25,904 nucleotides of DNA. Origin: Euryarchaeota archaeon UBA91 (GTDB lineage Archaea; Thermoplasmatota; Poseidoniia; Poseidoniales; Poseidoniaceae). The DNA lies in NCBI GenBank assembly GCA_002499705.1, contig DAMU01000012.1:1-25904 (forward strand), in the 5' to 3' direction. Positions within the stretch are counted from its first letter, which is position 1. Every line of letters starts with the position of its first letter. Of the stretch, positions 7,501-14,245 are shown piece by piece. The notes below the pieces were generated by a model. It was not told where the DNA came from and searched no databases. It saw only the letters and a program-made list of their open reading frames with translations. Both the position numbers and the translations under genes were made by a program.

Positions 7501-9485
7501 ATCCTGACGACACCTCGCGTCAAAATGCTGAATCATTATGCGCATTGTTGGTTAACATTGGAAATGAATTGGGGCATGAACCAGCAGCTCTTTACAACCG
7601 TATCAAAAATCTTGACGGTCTAGGAAATAAGGGCCCGTCGGCGATCACAAATCCATCCGGTGGCGCAGTTCAAATTATGACAATTCACGGAGCCAAAGGC
7701 CTTCAAGCGCCGGTAGTCGTTGTTGCAGGCTTGTTCCACGCTGGCAAATCCGACTCTTCTTTAGCTGCAAGAAGTAATGTTCTGGTCACTCCACAAGTCG
7801 TTGCTGGTAGAATCAATCCATGGAACTCCCGTGACCGCCCAGATGATGGCCTTTGGGAATTCGCAAAACGGATTGACCATGCCCAACGCCAAGCTGAACG
7901 TCGTCGAGAATTTTACGTTGCATTGACACGAGTAAAGGACCGCTTAATTTTGGTTGGTTCGCCGAATCGAACTGCAGAAATCGATACAAACAGTCAAAAT
8001 CTCGTGTTTAAAGTTCGACCTTCACTCAAGACAATGGGAGGTATGTTGCTGGATGGTTTGCGAAGTCTTTCACATCAGAATTCAGTAGAGAATTCTCCTT
8101 GGTTATTGGAAGGCGACGATTTCGCATCTGCTCTTGAAACCTATTCAGAAACAGTTCTTTCACTCGACCCGTATTCATTATCCAGCGTCTCCAAACTTGG
8201 CATTCCTTCTCTTGAAGGAATTCACATTTATCATTCGCCACAGTGTTTCCCAACTTTACAGACACCAACGCCTCTTCAGCAATGGCATGCTATCGAACAA
8301 CGAATGCATGCACTTTCTCCTCCAGAACTCACCCCACCGCCAATTCAAGTGGTCAATCAAATAATGAGAATGCCAGCGCACAATCTCGATTCCAGTTTCA
8401 GCAATCCTCGTGCTCATTGGCTCACTGAAGTTAAAGGATGGAATCCAGAACCGCTCTACTTCTTTTCTCCGAATCGGGAAAAGGCTCAGAAACCAGCTTC
8501 TCGTTTCCCTGAAGCAACAACTTTCGGAACATTGATGCATCGTTTAATTGAAATTGGCCTTGCGAACCCTGCATCGCTTCACTCACCTCCGGTTTCTGCA
8601 TTACCTCCTGCTTGGGTCTACGATGGAAAAGACATGCTGGATGATGACGAAACGATACAGCGTGTGATGGCTGAAGAAGGAATTGGAGTTGAAAATTCGG
8701 ATATGGAACTCGCCAATGTAACGGCTCAACGGTTAGCCGAACTTGGTCGATTGGTGCGCGAAGGGTTACTTGGAAAATACGCGAACGGCGGAAAATTCCA
8801 CGGCTATGTTGTTGAAGGGCTAAGAACCGAATTACCATTTTATTATGTCAACAAGGTTGAGTTTAACGATCTTTATCGCACCGGATTTTCTGTTAACGGG
8901 CCAGTCGCACTTTCAAAGATTGACCATGTTGACATCGTCTTTGACGGCAGGGCAGACCTCGTTCTTGCTTTACGAGATGAACAAGGACGTGGATACTTAC
9001 AGGTTGTTGATTTGAAAACCAAAGGATGCCGGGATGCCTTCAATCCTCAAGACCCGCTTGAAGGAAGCGCTCTTCAGAAATATGAAGGCGATTTGCTGGA
9101 CCCATCTCCATCGACTTATGCAGAAATTTCTATTCTCGAACAACATAAACTGCAACTTACCTTGTATTCACTCGCCCTTGAATCCATGGAGCAGCAAAAA
9201 CCGGAATCAGAACGCAGAACGATTCTTCCTCCTTCGCTTCTCATGGGTGCCTCAGGTAGAATTCTTCAAATGACATCCACTGAATATGACGATGCTAAGG
9301 CTACTTTCTCCCAACATTTGGAATGGATAGCTCAACTTTCTGCGGCACCTGAGACTGTCCCAGAACCAGCAGTATCCGACAGAGAAAATGACCACATCTC
9401 TTCTTCATGCCCATTTTCACAAGGGGACATCCGCTTGATTGTATCCGAAGATGAAACACTTGGACCTGTAACCAAAAAGGAATGA
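4515..9485 (+). CDS. addA: AddA-like UvrD/Rep-family helicase fused to PD-(D/E)XK nuclease
   Basis: This 1656-residue protein carries a full set of superfamily-1A helicase motifs: Q motif and Walker A (RSQR, then AGAGTGKTT at 22-30), motif Ia (ITFTKKAASEL, 89-99), motif II DEYQD (585-589), motif III VGDMKQSIYRFR (626-637), motif IV SNHRT (738-742), motif V TIHGAKG (1056-1062) and motif VI FYVALTR (1133-1139). A C-terminal RecB-type nuclease follows: H1342 in FGTLMH, D1481 in GRADLV, D1499-L-K1501 and the QLTLY motif. All catalytic residues look intact, so it should unwind and degrade DNA from ends, and with the AddB-like partner give one motor and two nucleases for feeding recombination or destroying foreign DNA. 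It is several hundred residues longer than Bacillus AddA (about 1230), with extra sequence spread through the helicase half. It ends one base before the convergent methyltransferase. Confidence 0.85.
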   Translation: MIRFNRSQRLGLDLDKHIALDAGAGTGKTTVMAERYVQHLLSHEQRATHLLPTGPREPLSGHGSLRSPPRQRTDQKQWMGLLPSEVVAITFTKKAASELKARIRLRVGQTRAGPLHQDDIDGIYDPRVRDQADVEMLLSSLDEAPISTIDAFLSQLVSPHLDLVAVHPSREQIAEERSPLLTQETLQSAWRIRTISDALEAGVRGNVDAFISARNRLAILLGGQERAAVVLSGMLGKSLFVEEAHHAMVARAESNGHDWAGQGPMPHEVLLDMFLEPVRDIAVQYAQQLQDLLVQWTDHFLAYSADYVIPCESEINSTQTRFNHLTHLAREPLPERPAECIQWVWQIAFASTSWSQLVKQDKPKFFPKGILPQANHSNGWHPGLYGKTAAKTLSKGVKDAIHSQAEDLAENIRQHLNSRQGLLVRLLGKCSFLLDPLSDLPYMPEECELRAHAVEPIFDDIAPSGNLRISSELQTSVLNDLLLVHRGCQDILALMKAQEGVHDYDDIQRLAADLLLARCPDIVRHTYPHEVVQALDRIGDEPWFDQHIARAMRLAGEDQKCFEDLNRRYAVLQTIRRQFRAFIIDEYQDTNPAHFRLLARLWGTRRLKPDDPERPLGPWDPTVCIVGDMKQSIYRFRQAEVTVMRRTVAAIKHANEMESVEPRLSHLRREDHGRDPRPVGAGGESGSFIVGTEVQESTIPSQPWEHVEFAFEDDESAFRLVDEERKNRRGLGHIDLTSNHRTLSNLMDTMNGMFQDVFSSRHYLLPGDWHAEHQHLRAARNTEQQGVLEWLLPLQIDAQEPSLELDEYFDTFTAPEASNTHLENELIASRLQALLSQQPTQVWNAEEGGFTQLPEQSHSVIPEDILVLVHSRKHIPDLISRLQSRGVPVMADRQGALLAQPVVLPLLSCLELLAYPDSRHAALTLARSPVMGFNDAQSHALMTQEHEGNWWQKIQHFAPTESIRQLAQHLEHLAACGAVHDVLDIILDHSDLLVAYPDDTSRQNAESLCALLVNIGNELGHEPAALYNRIKNLDGLGNKGPSAITNPSGGAVQIMTIHGAKGLQAPVVVVAGLFHAGKSDSSLAARSNVLVTPQVVAGRINPWNSRDRPDDGLWEFAKRIDHAQRQAERRREFYVALTRVKDRLILVGSPNRTAEIDTNSQNLVFKVRPSLKTMGGMLLDGLRSLSHQNSVENSPWLLEGDDFASALETYSETVLSLDPYSLSSVSKLGIPSLEGIHIYHSPQCFPTLQTPTPLQQWHAIEQRMHALSPPELTPPPIQVVNQIMRMPAHNLDSSFSNPRAHWLTEVKGWNPEPLYFFSPNREKAQKPASRFPEATTFGTLMHRLIEIGLANPASLHSPPVSALPPAWVYDGKDMLDDDETIQRVMAEEGIGVENSDMELANVTAQRLAELGRLVREGLLGKYANGGKFHGYVVEGLRTELPFYYVNKVEFNDLYRTGFSVNGPVALSKIDHVDIVFDGRADLVLALRDEQGRGYLQVVDLKTKGCRDAFNPQDPLEGSALQKYEGDLLDPSPSTYAEISILEQHKLQLTLYSLALESMEQQKPESERRTILPPSLLMGASGRILQMTSTEYDDAKATFSQHLEWIAQLSAAPETVPEPAVSDRENDHISSSCPFSQGDIRLIVSEDETLGPVTKKE

Positions 9486-9486
9486 G

Positions 9487-10164
9487 TTATTGCTTCCGTC
9501 CTATCATGACCAGTGTTCCTACAAAGCCTTCTTTGATTCCAACGCGATGCATACTGACATCGACAAAACCAGCACCAAGCATTGCTTCATGCCACTGCTG
9601 CTCACTCAATGTGGTCATGTGAACATCAAGAGCATCAGGCCAGGTTAGACTGTCTTCGTTTTCCAGATAGTGATCGACTCCAGCAACCAACATTCCGCCA
9701 CTGTTTAGCCATGTGTCATGGAACATGTTGAGCATCAAAACAGGGTCCTCGAGATAATAGAGAAATTCCATACTGTGGATGAAGTCGACACGTTCTGAGG
9801 GCTTCCACTCCGGTAGATTTCCATGAAAGTATGAGCCGGAGGGGTCAGTTTCTTTCGCTTTCTCAATCATCGTAGCAGAACCATCGACACCTTTCACATC
9901 TCGACACATCGGGTCAAGAGCAATTTTTCGGCAAACCCAACCGTTCCCACATCCGACATCAATGGCTGAATAGGGGTCATTCCGAGGGATTTCTGCAAGT
10001 TGAAGCATTTCTTCAACCGATGCAGCGTGCCCGCGTTCCATGCCCTCATCCTTTCCTTTTGTCGCCCATTCACTGAATATTGCAGTTGCTTCTCTTCGGC
10101 CCATATTTCTCTTCGAGCCGAACCATTCCAAGAAGATGTCCATTGCGAAAGGAACATCATTCAC
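9487..10164 (-). CDS. Class I SAM-dependent methyltransferase, substrate unknown
   Basis: The 225-residue protein has the glycine-rich SAM-binding motif I IDVGCGNGW (about 68-76), an acidic residue after strand 2 (D94 in GVDGS) and a Rossmann-like order that continues with FIHSMEFLYYL and LNSGGMLVAG. This is the small soluble methyltransferase fold of the Methyltransf_11/25 kind. The N-terminal 60 residues (WFGSKRNMGRREA and on) are not diagnostic and I cannot name a substrate. The start used is GTG at 10162-10164; an in-frame ATG at 10141-10143 is a possible alternative that would remove seven residues. A TATA-like GGATAAAG on the minus strand (complement of 10215-10222) lies inside the divergent peptidase gene and could drive it. 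The gene converges on addA with a single base between stop codons. Confidence 0.75.
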   Translation of the reverse strand: MNDVPFAMDIFLEWFGSKRNMGRREATAIFSEWATKGKDEGMERGHAASVEEMLQLAEIPRNDPYSAIDVGCGNGWVCRKIALDPMCRDVKGVDGSATMIEKAKETDPSGSYFHGNLPEWKPSERVDFIHSMEFLYYLEDPVLMLNMFHDTWLNSGGMLVAGVDHYLENEDSLTWPDALDVHMTTLSEQQWHEAMLGAGFVDVSMHRVGIKEGFVGTLVMIGRKQ

Positions 10165-10181
10165 CTCGTGATGGAAGGTTC

Positions 10182-11144
10182 ATGCTCGATGTTACTGCAA
10201 CGCTTGACGACGTACTTTATCCACCGATAGAACCCTATGATTCAGGAATGTTGGAAGTCTCGGAAATGCATACGATTGCGTGGGAAAAGAGCGGGAATTC
10301 TGAAGGATTGCCCGTCATTGTGATTCATGGTGGTCCAGGAGGCGGTGGCCAACCTGCATACCGGCAATATTTCGACCCAGCAATTTACAATATCATCCAA
10401 TTTGACCAACGCGGGTGTGGGAAATCAACGCCTTATGCTGAATTATCGGAGAACAATACACAAGCTTCAGTCCGTGACATCGAACAACTTCGACAAGCGT
10501 TTGGAATTGAAACATGGCACGTTTTTGGAGGCTCATGGGGTTCTACACTGGCCCTGGTCTATGCACAGGAATATCCAGATAGAGTTCGAAGTTTGATGCT
10601 TCGAGGTATTTTCATGTGCCGTAAGAGTGAGTTGCACTGGTTTTACCAAGATGGAGCAAGTCACATATTCCCTGATGCTTTTGAATCGTACCGTGAACAT
10701 ATTCCAAAGCAAGAACAAGGCGACCTCATCAAAGCGTATCACACTCGCTTAACCAGTGACGATGTTGACACCCGTCGTGCTGCAGCTAAGGAATGGACTC
10801 GCTGGGAAATGGCTACTAGCCGGCTCTTTCCTGATGCGTCATATCTTGAAAAGGCGGAGGATCTCGATTTTGCTGTTGCTTTTGCGAGAATTGAATGCCA
10901 TTATTTCATCAATGGTATTTTCCTCGAAGAGGCGCACATCCTCAATCATGTAGATGCGATACAACACATTCCAACCAACATCGTTCAAGGGCGTTACGAT
11001 GTTGTTTGCCCTGCACGCAGCGCTTGGGAGTTACACAAAGCGCTACCTAACAGCCATTTGGTTCTTGTTCCAGACGCTGGACACTCAATGGGTGAAGTCA
11101 GTATTGCTCGAGAATTAGTCGCAATAACTGACTCTTTTCGTTGA
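10182..11144 (+). CDS. pip: Proline iminopeptidase (prolyl aminopeptidase, peptidase family S33)
   Basis: The product, 320 residues from the ATG at 10182, has the usual family length and alpha/beta hydrolase architecture. The oxyanion-loop motif HGGPGGG lies at 49-55, DQRGCGKS at 75-82, the nucleophile elbow GGSWGS at 116-121 (Ser118), the acid in GRYDVVCP (Asp273) and the base in DAGHS (His301). The family removes N-terminal proline from peptides in the cytoplasm, which fits a peptide-consuming heterotroph. The frame is open further upstream to 10080, but that part lies inside the divergent methyltransferase and does not resemble the family, so the ATG at 10182 preceded by GGAAGG was chosen. 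Only 17 bases separate the two divergent starts, so each promoter must sit within the other gene or its leader. Confidence 0.88.
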   Translation: MLDVTATLDDVLYPPIEPYDSGMLEVSEMHTIAWEKSGNSEGLPVIVIHGGPGGGGQPAYRQYFDPAIYNIIQFDQRGCGKSTPYAELSENNTQASVRDIEQLRQAFGIETWHVFGGSWGSTLALVYAQEYPDRVRSLMLRGIFMCRKSELHWFYQDGASHIFPDAFESYREHIPKQEQGDLIKAYHTRLTSDDVDTRRAAAKEWTRWEMATSRLFPDASYLEKAEDLDFAVAFARIECHYFINGIFLEEAHILNHVDAIQHIPTNIVQGRYDVVCPARSAWELHKALPNSHLVLVPDAGHSMGEVSIARELVAITDSFR

Positions 11145-11224
11145 ACGAAACCTCTGATTATCTCGGTCTTTTCTCTACGCTTTCAGGCGTCGGCTTGATA
11201 GGGTGGAGGTGTGTGGCTGTTCAT

Positions 11225-11238
11225 GGAGGCTTGCCTCC
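11225..11238 (+). other. Short hairpin just before the coiled-coil gene
   Basis: GGAGG (11225-11229), loop CTTG, CCTCC (11234-11238) is a perfect 5-bp G/C-rich stem ending 10 bases before the chosen ATG at 11249. It would sequester a Shine-Dalgarno-like GGAGG, leaving GGGTGA at 11239-11244 as the working ribosome site. No T-run follows, so it is not an obvious terminator. Confidence 0.4.
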
Positions 11239-11248
11239 GGGTGAAACA

Positions 11249-12043
11249 ATGACCGAAGAAGGAACCATTCCCCCTGCCGACACGACCTCGACGGAAACCG
11301 TTGAAGATTTGAAAGTCAAAATTGAAGTTCTCTATGAAGCATTTCAAGGCACTCAACAAGATTTAGATGATGCTCTTGCAACCATCGAAGTTCTTGAAAA
11401 AGAAATTATTGAAGGTGCGGTTGAGAAAGATTCTCTCCAGAGTTTGCTCGATGAAAAAGACAACCGAGTGCGCGAACTTGAACTTCGTGCAGCGATGTCG
11501 AGTAAGACCGTCGAGCGCCTTGAACCTGAACTTGAAAAGATGGAAGAAAAATATACTCGAGAAAAGGACCGCCTTGGTAAGGTATATTCCATTGCAGAAG
11601 AACTTGACAATGACCTTCATCTTGCAGTGAAGGAAATGAAAGCACGTGATGACTGGTATGTCGATCACATGAAGATTTTTGAAGACCTTAACCAAGCGAT
11701 TAAGGTCCGATATGAAATGATTGAAAGCGCTATTGAAGCAGAACGAAAGTCACAACATATGGCACGAGCGTTTACCGAAAGAATTGAAGAAATGGTTGAA
11801 TCTCGGGCCGCTGAAATGACGATTGAAGAGGCTGAATCTATCTCGACCTCCGAAAGTGCAGAGTCTTCTGAAGAAGTCGAAGAGAGTGCTGTTGAAGAAA
11901 TGATCAGTGAAGAATCACCATCTGAAGAAGCCACCCCGGCTGCTGAAGAAGCGACTGAAGAAGTGGTCGAAGAGAAAGCCGGTTCTGGAACGACAGCTGC
12001 TGCTACTTGGGCAGATGGCGAAGACCCTTGGGCTTCCGACTGA
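11249..12043 (+). CDS. Acidic coiled-coil protein of unknown function
   Basis: I do not recognise this 264-residue protein. From about residue 15 to 190 it is a long run of charged heptad-like helix (leucine-spaced segments such as VEDLKVKIEVLYEAF and VEKDSLQSLLDEKDNRV), predicted to be a coiled coil. Residues about 195-250 are a glutamate/serine-rich low-complexity tail, and it ends ATWADGEDPWASD. There is no signal peptide or membrane helix, so it should be cytoplasmic. The frame is open back to a TTG at 11141 that overlaps the peptidase stop, but that 36-residue extension includes the translated hairpin and reads poorly; the ATG at 11249 with GGGTGA five bases upstream was preferred. It is nine bases upstream of the decarboxylase gene, so the two are probably co-transcribed. 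The C-terminal W/D motif recurs in the tail of the surface protein at 21258. Confidence 0.75.
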   Translation: MTEEGTIPPADTTSTETVEDLKVKIEVLYEAFQGTQQDLDDALATIEVLEKEIIEGAVEKDSLQSLLDEKDNRVRELELRAAMSSKTVERLEPELEKMEEKYTREKDRLGKVYSIAEELDNDLHLAVKEMKARDDWYVDHMKIFEDLNQAIKVRYEMIESAIEAERKSQHMARAFTERIEEMVESRAAEMTIEEAESISTSESAESSEEVEESAVEEMISEESPSEEATPAAEEATEEVVEEKAGSGTTAAATWADGEDPWASD

Positions 12044-12052
12044 GGCGTTTCT

Positions 12053-12904
12053 ATGGCAGGTTTGGCCCACGGTGGCCACGCTCCAGTGATTATTCCGATT
12101 TTGATGGGCGGTAGTGCCCTCATTATTGGTGCAGTTATCGACCCCTTGTATGGACTCATTCCCTTTTTTGGAATATTTTGTTTCATGCTCTCCGCTTTCT
12201 TTGCTAATTTTTGGAGAGACCCAGACCGACCAATTCCTCGTGACGAGGGCGTACTGGTCAGTCCGGCAGATGGGCATGTGATGTTTGTTCGACGAGAACG
12301 TGCTACTGGCCGTCGTCCATCACAATCGGAACTCGATTCCGATACGTGTGAATCTGACCCGTTAACTGGCGACTGGTATCCTCACCCACTGCCAAATCCA
12401 CTTTATTTTGAAACCGAGCAGCGCTTTGAAGCAGTTTCAAATGGTGAAGAATCCGATGATGATGTATACAGGGTAGCCATTTTCATGTCACCGTTAGATG
12501 TTCACGTCAATCGAGCGCCACTTGCCGGTACTTTGCATCGAATGGAGCACAGAGCTGGAAAAGGATTGCGACGTGGGCCTTTTATTGCGGCATATAAGAA
12601 AGAAAGCCAGTATAATGAACGAGTTCGTAGCGTTTTCAAAAATGAAAATGAACTGTTTGTTGAAGTCACTCAAATTTCAGGTGCCTTGGCTCGAACCATC
12701 GTTCCTTGGCTTGATGTGGATTCAGAGGTTCGGCGAGGTCAGAGATACGGAATGATTCGTCTCGGTTCTCGTGTTGATGTACGCGTTCCTGCTGCACTCT
12801 TCACTCCGAATGTGTGTTCTGCTGAAGAAAAAAACCCGGCTTACCCAAAGGGCGAATTTGTGCAAGCCGGCTCCTCCATTCTCTTTACTCCAGTTAAGGA
12901 TTGA
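12053..12904 (+). CDS. psd: Phosphatidylserine/archaetidylserine decarboxylase proenzyme
   Basis: The 283-residue protein starts with two hydrophobic segments (about 11-51) and then shows the PSD family blocks: FWRDPDRPIP, LVSPADG (Asp73), FMSPLDVHVNRAP (His151), QISGALARTIVPW, and GMIRLGSRVD, where Ser239 of the GS pair is the predicted self-cleavage site that becomes the pyruvoyl prosthetic group. Asp, His and Ser match the three residues needed for self-processing. It would decarboxylate the serine headgroup lipid to the ethanolamine form at the membrane; in archaea the substrate is archaetidylserine. Between SPADG and the histidine block there is an insertion of about 50 residues (roughly 80-135), rich in Asp, Glu and Pro, where short archaeal forms go almost directly to the next strand. 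ATG at 12053 has GAGG upstream. Nine bases separate it from the coiled-coil gene. Confidence 0.88.
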   Translation: MAGLAHGGHAPVIIPILMGGSALIIGAVIDPLYGLIPFFGIFCFMLSAFFANFWRDPDRPIPRDEGVLVSPADGHVMFVRRERATGRRPSQSELDSDTCESDPLTGDWYPHPLPNPLYFETEQRFEAVSNGEESDDDVYRVAIFMSPLDVHVNRAPLAGTLHRMEHRAGKGLRRGPFIAAYKKESQYNERVRSVFKNENELFVEVTQISGALARTIVPWLDVDSEVRRGQRYGMIRLGSRVDVRVPAALFTPNVCSAEEKNPAYPKGEFVQAGSSILFTPVKD

Positions 12905-12918
12905 ACGGATTTCTCCGT
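12905..12918 (+). other. Small hairpin after the decarboxylase stop
   Basis: ACGGA (12905-12909), loop TTTC, TCCGT (12914-12918) begins at the base right after the stop codon. There is no T-run after it, so it may be an mRNA-stabilising or processing structure, or chance. Confidence 0.3.
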
Positions 12919-12967
12919 GCGGTGGTTTGAAACATCAAAGCCGAGCCACTTCACATAGGGGAACACG

Positions 12968-14134
12968 ATGTCGGGGCCAAAATCACTCACTTTGGTAGGA
13001 GAGGGCAAGAAAGGCGCTCGAATCCATGATTTAGTGAAGGCGCCGGCAAATACGCCTTGGGCTCGTGCCCGACAGCAATCGTGGGATGCAAATGAACCTG
13101 CGACCGTATATTACACGCCAGAAACCCTTGCAGATGGCACCCCTTGCAGTGCAGTTACCGTTATTCTAAGAACCAAAGGCTGCCATTGGTGGTGGTCAAG
13201 TGGATGTACATTTTGTGGTTATTTCAACGACACGAGAGATGATGTAACCAACGATGATTTACATGCTCAATGGGCGTATGCAAAAGAGAAGTTTGAGGAT
13301 TTCAAGGACCATGCGATGGTCAAAGTTTACACAAGTGGTTCGCTCTTAGAAGATCGAGAGATTCCAGTAGAGTTTCAAGAAACCGTATTAAGAGACTGCC
13401 AAGAACTTGGAAAAGAATTGATTGTTGAAAGTCGCTGTGAACAATTGACTGAGGAAAAACTTGCCTGGGCTTCCCAAATCAACCAAAGTTTTGCCGTTGC
13501 AGTAGGGCTTGAAGCATACGATGACGAGGTTCTGCGTTTCCACGTCAACAAGGGGTTCACGACCAAATCCTGGGATAGGGCGGTAGCGAATCTGAAGAAG
13601 TTCAATATTCGAATCAAGACTTATTTGATGTTTAAACCTCCTTTTATGAGCGAGGCTGATGCCTTGAATCACGGTGTGAAATGGATCGAAGATGTAGCAG
13701 AAAGAAGCGATGAAATATCAGTTAATCCAATGAACATTCAACGTGGCACAATCATCGACAGACTTCATCGAAACAATGAGTATCGCCCTCCTTGGCTTTG
13801 GTCTTTGGTAGAGATGATTCGCCGAGTCCATCCAACAATTCATCCTAAAGGCGGTAAAAACGGGGACGCTGACCAAGTGTGTCGCCTCATTGTCCACCCA
13901 ACAGCAGGTGGGCGTGTTCGCGGTGCGCACAACTGCGGATCTTGTGATGCTGCAGTGGTCGCTGCTATCGAAAGGTATTCGGTTTCAGGAGAACTTGAAG
14001 AATTTGATGGCCTTTCTTGTTCATGTGAGGCTGCTTGGAAAGAAGAGATACTCCTTGAGCAAACCCTTCCTGTTCCCTTAGGCATCTCTAAGCATCGCCG
14101 AGGGAATGTTCTTGACCGCCTTCGTTCGCCATAA
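12968..14134 (+). CDS. RaSEA-type radical SAM protein for archaeosine tRNA modification
   Basis: The 388-residue protein has a radical SAM cysteine motif in the unusual spacing C72-x7-C80-x2-C83 (within GCHWWWSSGC and TFCGY), as in the archaeosine-associated radical SAM proteins (RaSEA, distantly related to Elp3). The TIM-barrel part follows: VKVYTSGSLLE, ELIVESRCEQL, VAVGLEAYDDEVLR and IKTYLMFKPPF. A second cysteine group near the C-terminus (HNCGSCD at 321-327 and SCSC at 350-353) is also typical of the family and may bind another metal centre. RaSEA works with ArcS: ArcS attaches lysine to the preQ0 base in tRNA, and the radical SAM partner splits the product to leave the formamidine of archaeosine. 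No arcS or tgt gene lies in the window. AGGGGA sits shortly before the ATG. The gene follows psd by 63 bases and is probably in the same transcript. Confidence 0.82.
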   Translation: MSGPKSLTLVGEGKKGARIHDLVKAPANTPWARARQQSWDANEPATVYYTPETLADGTPCSAVTVILRTKGCHWWWSSGCTFCGYFNDTRDDVTNDDLHAQWAYAKEKFEDFKDHAMVKVYTSGSLLEDREIPVEFQETVLRDCQELGKELIVESRCEQLTEEKLAWASQINQSFAVAVGLEAYDDEVLRFHVNKGFTTKSWDRAVANLKKFNIRIKTYLMFKPPFMSEADALNHGVKWIEDVAERSDEISVNPMNIQRGTIIDRLHRNNEYRPPWLWSLVEMIRRVHPTIHPKGGKNGDADQVCRLIVHPTAGGRVRGAHNCGSCDAAVVAAIERYSVSGELEEFDGLSCSCEAAWKEEILLEQTLPVPLGISKHRRGNVLDRLRSP

Positions 14135-14206
14135 TTGCCGCTTTCAACTAAGGAAAACGCTCGTTGCGTGGAGTGAATCTTTATCACCGCACCTCTGTTC
14201 GGAGGA

Positions 14207-14245
14207 ATGACCCCTACGGGGTCAACTAAGGGTGAACAAAGATGA
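14207..14245 (+). promoter_or_regulatory. Leader hairpin with a possible 12-codon upstream ORF
   Basis: TGACCCC (14208-14214), loop TAC, GGGGTCA (14218-14224) is a perfect 7-bp stem 18 bases before the start of the small membrane protein. The same stretch reads as ATG (14207), 12 codons (MTPTGSTKGEQR) and a TGA at 14243-14245 that overlaps the next ATG at 14242 as ATGA. GGAGG directly abuts the upstream ATG, which is too close for a normal ribosome site. The hairpin is clear; translation of the small frame is speculative. Confidence 0.4.

Noticed and set aside
8431..8838. 135-codon minus-strand frame within addA
   Set aside because: It lies antisense to the addA nuclease region and has no domain features; it is a shadow of the real gene.
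10080..10181. N-terminal extension of the proline iminopeptidase
   Set aside because: It lies inside the divergent methyltransferase gene, does not resemble the family, and the ATG at 10182 gives the usual length.
11141..11248. TTG start overlapping the peptidase stop as the start of the coiled-coil gene
   Set aside because: The added 36 residues include the translated hairpin and have none of the charged helical character of the rest; the ATG at 11249 has a better ribosome site.
11665..12186. Serine-rich 173-codon frame antisense to the coiled-coil gene
   Set aside because: It is the mirror of the glutamate-rich low-complexity tail (GAA/GAG read backwards) and has no supporting context.
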